Assembly (NCBI GenBank): GCA_010093515.1
Contig: MU001691.1
Span: 475,694-539,693 of the forward strand
DNA length: 64,000 nucleotides
Origin: Lineolata rhizophorae
Lineage: Eukaryota > Ascomycota > Dothideomycetes > Lineolatales > Lineolataceae
Direction: 5' to 3'
The translations under genes and the position numbers were made by a program. The notes beneath the pieces were generated by a model. The model saw only the letters and a list, made by a program, of their open reading frames with translations. It made no database searches and had not been told where the DNA came from. Within the stretch, counting starts at the first letter, position 1, and each line of letters opens with the position of its first letter. Positions 57,859 to 64,000 of this stretch are shown in pieces.

Positions 57859-59618
57859 ATGCATTCGCGTTACGTCCCTCTTTCCATTCTTTTCCTGGCT
57901 GGAGCACCTGGTGCATGGGCTCAAGTTTCGACGACATGCCTGACTGAAATTCGACTCGCGACCGTCACTCTCACTGCAACACCACTCCCACCGGCTGCGA
58001 TCTTGGATGTTCCGGGAAGCGGGCCCACGACACTTTCGAGTGATGGCATCCCAGCTACAATTGGCACCGATACGATCGGCGTAGACTCGGCTGGAAGCTT
58101 GGTTCTGAACTTGAACACCTATGACTTCCACAATCCCATAGCCAATTGCCCCGCCTACCTTATTCCTGTGGTAACGCCAACGGGCGCAGCGTCCTCAACG
58201 TCCTCTATTGTCCCTCCTCCTGTGGTAACCGATGACCCTCCTCCACCCCCTCCTGATGAGGAGGACCCCCCGCCTCCGCCTGACGAGGAGGACCCGCCTC
58301 CCCCGCCTCCAGATGAGGAGGACCCTCCCCCACCACCTCCAGATGAAGAAGATCCCCCCCCACCACCTCCAGATCAAGAAAACCCTCCTCCACCGCCACC
58401 CGACGAGGAAGACCCTCCTCCACCACCACCCGACGAGGAAGACCCTCCTCCACCACCACCCGACGAGGAAGACCCTCCTCCACCACCACCCGACGAGGAA
58501 GACCCTCCGCCTCCTCCACCTGATGAGGAAGATCCTCCACCTCCTCCTCCAGACGAAGAAGACCCTCCTCCCCCTCCTCCAGACGAAGAAGACCCTCCTC
58601 CCCCTCCTCCAGACGAGGAAGACCCACCTCCTCCCGATGAGGAAGACCCTCCACCTCCGCCGCCTCCACCGCCGCCACCACCCCCTCCTCCCCCGCCTCC
58701 CCCGCCTCAGACAACACCGCCAACTTCCGATGACGACGGCGAATGTACGACCCGAACCGTCGATCACTGCACCCAGCCCTGCAGCTTCGGCACCGACTCA
58801 CTTGGCGTGACAACGACGACGTCATGTCGGCCTGAGGTGTGCACGGAGACAGTCGGCTGCACCGTCGTGGCCACGACGTCAACGTCGACGATCACGCCGC
58901 CGTCCTGCCCGCTCAGCCTGGGACCCCGAGCTCGATACCCATTCGCGGTCGATGGCGATGGGCCGGTCCCAACGCTACTCAGCTCGGCAGAGATCTCCAT
59001 CGTGGACCCGGGCCAGTCGACAGACGAGCCACCCGCACCTACCCCTACCCCCGGGTCTACCTCTACGCCTGAGCCCGAGCCGACTACGTCGTCGCCTCCG
59101 CCGCCTCCACCTCCGCCGCCTCCGCCACCGGCGCCGTCAGATCGGTTTGTTTTGAAGTTACATCAGCAGATGGACCACGAATTTAGCCAGCTATTGTACA
59201 TTTCTTTCCTCCCGCACTAACCAGATCGTTTTGAGCATAGACGCTAATCTATCTGCATAGATGGACCCTCACTCTTACTAACGACGAAGAGCTCGCCAGC
59301 GGCCAGGGCGATCCAGTCTCCGCCGACGGCCTGCCCCACGACGTCGGTATCACGGTGCACTCGCCGCTCAACATCGAGGACACCAACATCGAATTCGAGT
59401 ACAAGGGTGATGGCGGCGATGGCTGCCACCCCAAGTGGAGCACGGGACAGAGCACTGACAACGGCAGCGATCCGTTCAAGGCGCCTTGCCGCGGTCCAGC
59501 CAGGGAAGACTACGAGTGTGATGATGTCAGGAATGTCGAGTGGGTGCCTTGGAATGGCGGGTTTGAGCGGAAGTTCGAGTGTAGGTTTTTGGGCTTCGAT
59601 GAGCCGTTTGATGTGTGA
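57859..59618 (+). CDS. Secreted proline/acidic repeat protein
   Basis: Join 57859-59144, 59261-59618; 547 aa. Signal peptide about 1-21 (SILFLAGAPGAWAQ). Residues about 22-125: small Thr/Val-rich N-domain with two cysteines (TTCLTEI, NCPAYLIP). Residues about 126-262: fourteen copies of a PPPPPPDEED unit, then a long polyproline run. Next a Cys-rich piece (CTTRTVDHCTQPC, SCRPEVCTETVGC), a second Pro/Thr linker, and after a 116-nt intron a C-terminal domain of about 118 aa (WTLTLTNDEELASGQGDPV, YKGDGGDGCHPKW, PCRGPAREDYECDD, FECRFLGF). The intron phase (CG|A) is exact and retention would end the protein soon after. Proline-rich acidic spacers between Cys-rich modules suggest a cell-wall or extracellular matrix protein, but the family is not recognised. 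Confidence 0.8.
58234..58644 (+). repeat. 30-bp coding minisatellite (14 units)
   Basis: Fourteen tandem units, each encoding DPPPPPPDEE or a variant; most are exactly 30 bp, unit 2 is 27 bp and the last 24 bp. Units at 58411, 58441 and 58471 are identical at the DNA level and their neighbours differ by a few bases, pointing to recent duplication. Two units carry DQE/N changes (58351-58383). All length changes are multiples of three, so the frame is preserved. Confidence 0.95.
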
Positions 59619-59915
59619 GAGGCAACTTTGCTTGCAGACAGATGAGGCAAGTCATGTGGTGGGTGCTTGCATTGTTGGTTTGTCTTGATCAGAGCGCTTC
59701 ACTTTGCATTCCTTTTGGTGTTGAAACATGCATTCTCAGCGGTTTTTATTGATACATTTGCTTTGCATTTCTGGAGGTTTGAAAGCCGTTATAGACGCAT
59801 TTTCGGAATTTCGCATTGTTTTCTTTGGTGGTTTGTATAATTATCACAATGTTGAGTCTTATTTAAGCCCTCGAACGGACACAACCTCGTATACCGAGCT
59901 CCTTGTGTGGACAGG

Positions 59916-60781
59916 ATGGCCCGCCGCGAAGCCAACTCGCTCGTTTGCAACATTGCCGCACACGGTCCTGAGACTGTGGCTTCTTTCCTCGACCGCATTG
60001 GGCGCAATAAGGCAAGCCGCATCAGCAATGGCTACGGTGAAGAGATGGAGCGTGCAAGAGTAATTCCTACGAATGCTGCTGCAAAGCGAAAACTAGGAGT
60101 TCTGGAGACATATCGATGCAGCACCGATTATCTCCGCACGATCAAGCTCTGCTTTTGGAGAGTCGCACACGCTGAGTCTCAAGCGAAATTGAACAGTTAC
60201 GGCGACATTGTGGCCTCGAAAACGGCAGCGGACGTCCAGAGCTATCAATACTTGAAGCATGCCGTAGAGCGCCATCTGGATTGGCCTTGCCACATACCTA
60301 GCAGCTTCATATCTGTTTTTGATGACAGAAAGCATGCTATCAACTAGGCGGTTAACGCGCGCAACCGGTAAGAGAAACATCGCGAATGCAGCCCTGTTTA
60401 CGTTCAGGAAATTAATACGGCATACTTGGATAATATCTGTGTTTTGAATCTCGGACTAATAGTACGAGAGCTTGATATCTCCTACGAAAATATCAAGCAC
60501 GAGTATCTAATCTTGTACAGCATTCCGAGAAAAACTCTGGAGAGCAATACCGATGTTGAAATACTGGAAGAGCAAAGTGAGCGCTAACTGTACCCACTAA
60601 CAATGCGCCATACTGATTTGAAGGCACAGCGCTCGAAGCACGTGAGCAGGAAGGCCGATGGAAAGATCCAAGTTACTACTGGATTGACGACCTACACGGA
60701 CACTATGACACGGGGGAAGAGTGCGAAGAGCACAATAGGAATGACGATTTGATAAAAATGATCGCGGGAGACTGGGATTAA
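59916..60781 (+). CDS. Hypothetical protein, putative three-exon gene
   Basis: Proposed join 59916-60314, 60408-60576, 60624-60781; 241 aa. The last intron (47 nt, GTGAGC...TGAAG, with CTAAC) is convincing and joins EILEEQ to STALEAREQEGRWKDPSYYW; the C-terminus ends KMIAGDWD. The first junction is weak: exon 1 reads in frame to a TAG at 60345, while the good donor GTAAGA at 60368 lies beyond that stop and gives the wrong phase. A poor donor (GTTTTT, 60315) restores frame and phase to EINTAYLDNICVLNLGL. So either the splice is unusual or the gene carries a premature stop. Start MARREANSLVCNIAAHG; helical, charged, no signal peptide or membrane segment. No family recognised. Confidence 0.45.
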
Positions 60782-61667
60782 GTACTTGAGCTATACCATT
60801 GGTGCAGGTTCAGCGCGGAGGTGGTGAGTCTTGTTACTTATTCCAAGTAATGGCAGCTATGCTGTGTTACAATAGCACTCCACTTAAACCAACAATCAAC
60901 TAGGCCTGGGTTTAAACTAGCGTGCTATCGTTCGAGCTCCTTTCCCCTGATCACCTCTTGCGTAAATGGCAACACACGCCTCTCTCAATGCAATTTGATC
61001 TTCCTGAGCCAACAGTCAAGAGGGTTGCGGTTATGACACCCTCGTCAGTGTCCTCTAAGAGGATGGAGGCGTATTGCACTCCGAGGCTCCACAGTTCCCA
61101 GAAGCAGTAGGTCCTTCAACATAATTTTTCACACAGTTTTCAGGGTCGTTGCAAGTAGAGGTTGTTTCTGGTTTGCCTTTGATGTGACCGCACTCCCAGT
61201 ACGTGGTGGCGATCGTACACATCGTTCTACGTTACGTGAGCGGTCGTCTTATGGTAGCTAATAGCAGCTAACAGACTTGCTAGCTCTAAGCCTAATTCCA
61301 GACTTTCAGAGATAATAAGTATATATGGAGTTCGGATAGCTGAAGCTGCTTCTTGCGGAAATTCAATGAGCACCGTCGCTGGGTGGGGGAATCAGTCGAT
61401 GGAGTCTATCTGTTGGCTCCAAGCTCTAAACGACAACGAGTGCCAAAGTGGGCTTCAGGATAAGATTGTCGTCGATTTTGAAAGCGCAAATGCAAAGCAT
61501 CCTACAAAAAGGTTATCCGACAGCGTCCCATGTTAATGCGGCGAGCGATAAGCGCAAAAGTAGCGCATCACGTGCATCTGCCATCGGCCACAATAATATG
61601 AACATTTCGGCTCTAGTCAACCCAACATTCCCCCAGTCTCTATGTTGAAACTTCACGCAGACTTGCT
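60782..61667. other. Intergenic with coding-like fragments
   Basis: Contains two short frames that look protein-like but have no family match: 60922-61110 (62 aa) and 61366-61536 (56 aa, starting MSTVAGWGNQSMESICWLQ). Either could be an exon of a neighbouring hypothetical gene or a remnant. I could not find a splice model that joins them with confidence. Confidence 0.4.
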
Positions 61668-62284
61668 ATGGCACTCGAGCTTTACATTCAACCCTGCGTC
61701 CACAAACCGCCTCTTTGTCATTCTCCACCACCTGACAAGCCACTGAGAATTCATATCCAAGGACCGTTGGAGTCCATACAGAAGCTTCTTCCGAATGTAT
61801 CTTGGCATCCGATCGGGCCTTTCCCACAGCTAGGAGGCCTGAAGCTCGCGAGCCTTACACATCAGATACTATACGGGGAGCATAATTGTTCCTCCGCGGT
61901 GCGGGATGAGTACCCTGCCTTCGTAATAGAAGGCGGAATACCACTTCTGGAGTAAGACCGCTATTACTGAAATCGGCTGCTTAATAACATTGCCTTAGCC
62001 GCATCGACTACTACGGCGTCACATTTGATCACCTCGTCCCGGCCGATGATCTAAATCCGGAAGTACTCGCTATCAACATCATCGAAGTAGACAACGACGG
62101 AGGAGCATACGCGAACAAATTCTTGTTGTTTCCGGTAAATCCGACAGAATACACAGGGAAGAAAGTGCTCTCCGTGCCGAGATGTCATCAGAAAAAGAAA
62201 GGCACGCAGGATCGCGGGCGGATAAATAGCCTGGTAGCTGAGAGGGATAGAGAGATTGGGGAATACCATCTGCAACACTTCTGA
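61668..62284 (+). CDS. Hypothetical protein, two exons, 189 aa
   Basis: Join 61668-61951, 61999-62284. The 47-nt intron (GTAAGA...CTTAG) fits exactly (GA|C), giving EGGIPLL-DRIDYYGVTFDHLV. Exon 1 starts MALELYIQPCVHKPPLCHS and includes WHPIGPFPQLGGLKLASL; exon 2 has NPEVLAINIIEVDNDGGAY and ends in a charged helix (RGRINSLVAERDREIGEY). No signal peptide (the start is not strongly hydrophobic), no membrane segment, and no family that I recognise. Continuous protein-like character across the splice supports a real gene. It is the last gene before the transposon relics. Confidence 0.55.
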
Positions 62285-62710
62285 AGACACAGCTGCGAAC
62301 CGGGCGTCAAAGAGTTGAGTGGGAAGGCCTGGCCTCGAAACACAAAGACTTGTCGTGGACATCAATGTATGGCAGCAGTAGACACGTGACGCTCGGGGCC
62401 AAGGTAATGCCGGCCCCGGTTCAGCGCACAGCGTACATAGATCGCAGAGTGCAGGTCCACCTACACTCTGCAACCTCACCGTATACACTCTGTTTTGCCA
62501 CCGTGTACGCTGTGATGCTCGACAAGACTACTCGCTGATAACTGCCAGGTGAATCATAGCCAATCTTCTTCCATTGCGCCGAGAATACAACGAAGACTAC
62601 ATCTTACTGTGCAGAAATAGGTCGCGATGCCTGCACGAGCACTCCTGCCTGAAGAAGCCGAGCCGAAATGATGAAAAGAGAAATGATTCTCCATTCCTCT
62701 TGCGGCAATC
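62285..62710. other. Spacer before transposon relic
   Basis: Between the last hypothetical gene and the C-terminus of the decayed transposase (minus strand). Should contain the element's terminal repeat if it was complete, but I could not identify one. Confidence 0.4.
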
Positions 62711-63706
62711 TCATCTCATCCGCGCTACTTGGGCTCTTAGTGGTTCTCGCGCAATTTCATCCTCCTCAACCTGTGTTTCGCTCATCCGCGCCACCTTGGC
62801 CTTTGGCTCTGGCGTATCCGCCTCTGGCACAGCACTCTTGCGCTTCCGAACACGTTTTCCCTTGCCCGCGGCAGCTTTAGCTTTCTCTTTCGCAGCACGC
62901 CTCGCTCGTGCCTCCTTAAGGTCCTCACAACTTATGACCTTCGCCTTCCCTAATACCACTAACTTGGTCGATCGGCGAACTTTAGCTTCGTTATTAATTA
63001 TGGTTAAGAGTCGAATATAGTCCTACTAGAGGGCACGTTCGGCAAGGATATTTGGCCGGTATTGACAAGCTTTTGTACGAGCCTCTGTCGACGCTGTATA
63101 CTTTTATTATTCAGCGAATAAGCATTCTGTTTAACTGGATTAAGTAGCGAAATAAGAGCCTCTGCTAATACTAGCGTTACGGGAGTTTGTAGAACTTCGT
63201 CTTGCGGATAAGGCCCTGCTTTTACCTTACCGGCTTTCGGAATAGTTAGTTTAGCGGGTGGCTTTAGTGTATCTCTTAAGTACTCTGTCTCGGTTGGACG
63301 GAAATAAACCACTTGCAGCCTACCCGGCTTGATATTCTTAGGCGTAAGCGCTCTTTCCCTTGCAGGACTGTATAGAGCGGTGATATGCTCCTTGCCGATT
63401 GTGTTTACACCTCGCTCTAGTCGTTCAACCTGTTCGTGATAGGTTGCCTCTAGTAGGACAAATGCAGCGACGTCGCAGGACTAGAGCTTATAAGAGGTAT
63501 AAGTGGGGAGACGATATAGAATAATGCTATTTAGGAAATAAAACCCTAAGATTTCGAGGGTCTCGTACGTCCCGAAGCCATCGTAATTTAGTACCTAGGG
63601 TTTCTAGTTAGCTCGTTCCTTAGTTTCAGGATCAAAAATACGTTTAAGCTACTATTAGCTGATATAGGAGTCTATACATCTAGATTCGAAATACGTAACC
63701 GTTCCT
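62711..63706 (-). pseudogene. Decayed pogo/Fot1-type DDE transposase
   Basis: Reading down the minus strand, broken frames preserve the order of a Tc1/mariner pogo-like (DDE_1/CENP-B type) fungal transposase: FDPETKERAN, NYDGFGTYETLEIL (the DGFGTHE-type block with a catalytic Asp), a DVAAFVLLEATYHEQVERL block, YSPARERALTPKNIK, LRDTLKPPAKLTIPKAG, PQDEVLQTPVT, then NNEAKVRRSTKLVVLGKAKV and the basic tail ending VARMR at 62711. It is dead: in-frame TAGs stand where CAG is expected (ERALxxD block near 63027, and after KERAN near 63616), there is a one-base shift near 63045-63050, and further stops occur. The N-terminal DNA-binding half is absent: homology stops at 63706. Confidence 0.82.
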
Positions 63707-63708
63707 AT

Positions 63709-63739
63709 CAGGGTATGACCCGCCCTCAGGGTATGACCC
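63709..63739 (+). repeat. Direct repeat in presumed terminal repeat
   Basis: The 13-mer CAGGGTATGACCC occurs at 63709-63721 and 63727-63739, start to start 18 bp. Paired GTATGACCC motifs are typical of pogo/Fot1-type element ends in ascomycetes, where they serve as transposase binding sites. The partner at the other end is outside the window. Confidence 0.7.
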
Positions 63740-63786
63740 ACTCAACACCATCATCCTATCCCAATTCATCATAGAACCATCAATTC

Positions 63787-63999
63787 TTACTCAATTTGAA
63801 TGGTCTCCGGCTCATTTTGAAGCTGATCATCTGAAGAATCCTGCTGGCACGTCCTGGCGTTGCGTCCTAAGGTACCACATTTGCCACATCGCCTTTTCTT
63901 CTTGGCGTCGGGGGCCTCCATGAGGACATCTTCGACCAATTCGGTCCGCCATTGCGCATATAGCTCCTCATCATCGATCATTTCTTGCCCTTGAGCCAC
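63787..63999 (-). CDS. Partial transposase C-terminus, zinc-knuckle type
   Basis: Open frame of 70 codons running off the right edge (no ATG; the first codon seen is internal), ending at TCA on the plus strand (63787). Contains AQGQEMIDDEELYAQWRTEL, a basic KKKRRCGKCGTLGRNARTCQ and an acidic Gln/Glu tail. This is the C-terminal CCHC-knuckle region of fungal pogo-like transposases; the knuckle's expected His is Arg here. No stop codons or shifts in the visible part, in contrast to the neighbouring relic. Confidence 0.7.
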   Translation of the reverse strand: MAQGQEMIDDEELYAQWRTELVEDVLMEAPDAKKKRRCGKCGTLGRNARTCQQDSSDDQLQNEPETIQIE

Positions 64000-64000
64000 A

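Larger units (their letters stand above)
63707..64000 (-). mobile_element. Second pogo-like element, left end
   Basis: Starts at a TA (63706-63707), continues with two copies of a GTATGACCC-containing terminal motif, and carries a transposase C-terminus on the minus strand that continues past the window. The abrupt loss of the neighbouring element's homology at the same point suggests insertion into it. Only the left end is visible, so boundaries are inferred. Confidence 0.55.

Noticed and set aside
57456-57947. 163-codon frame overlapping the start of the secreted repeat protein
   Set aside because: Different frame, no family resemblance, covers the presumed promoter.

Overview
The window reads as nuclear DNA of a filamentous ascomycete (Pezizomycotina, most likely a Sordariomycete-type genome; the class is inference). 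The genes carry short GT-AG introns of about 47-180 nt with CTAAC/CTGAC-type branch sites, coding sequence is GC-rich, and the conserved proteins are eukaryotic (SET2, CDC123, RCE1, an EDC4/Pdc1-like decapping scaffold, CLPTM1, an SLD7-like replication factor). The right edge holds pogo/Fot1-type transposon sequence with CAG-to-TAG changes of the kind left by repeat-induced point mutation (RIP). All gene models below were assembled by hand from open frames, splice signals and family knowledge; no search was run.

Left part (1-18 kb): an SLD7-like gene (+), CDC123 (+), RCE1 (-) convergent with CDC123, a 2 kb GC-rich divergent promoter, a large low-complexity serine/proline-rich membrane protein (+), then sparse DNA with one doubtful small ORF, and an amidohydrolase (-). 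Middle (18-52 kb): an M28 secreted aminopeptidase (+) standing alone in AT-richer DNA, a 5.8 kb gene-free block, an AT-hook protein (-) and SET2 (+) separated by a 4.2 kb GC-rich divergent region, another 5.7 kb gene-free block, an EDC4-like scaffold (-), a CLPTM1-family ER membrane protein (-) and a LOG-family phosphoribohydrolase (+). The conserved genes of this part are mostly informational or membrane housekeeping functions: replication initiation, eIF2 assembly, CAAX processing, H3K36 methylation and mRNA decapping.

Right part (52-64 kb): the character changes. Intergenic DNA is AT-rich and the genes are short, unfamiliar or lineage-restricted: an orphan 281-aa protein (-), a small secreted protein (-), a short ankyrin-like protein (-), a secreted proline/acidic repeat protein built on a 30-bp minisatellite (+), and two multi-exon hypotheticals (+). 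The end of the window is a decayed pogo-like transposase apparently interrupted at a TA by a second pogo-like element whose transposase C-terminus runs off the edge. This looks like an accessory, fast-evolving segment next to a conserved block. I found no CRISPR, rRNA or convincing tRNA, and no recognisable biosynthetic cluster. The best candidates for something undescribed are the repeat-bearing secreted protein and its orphan neighbours.
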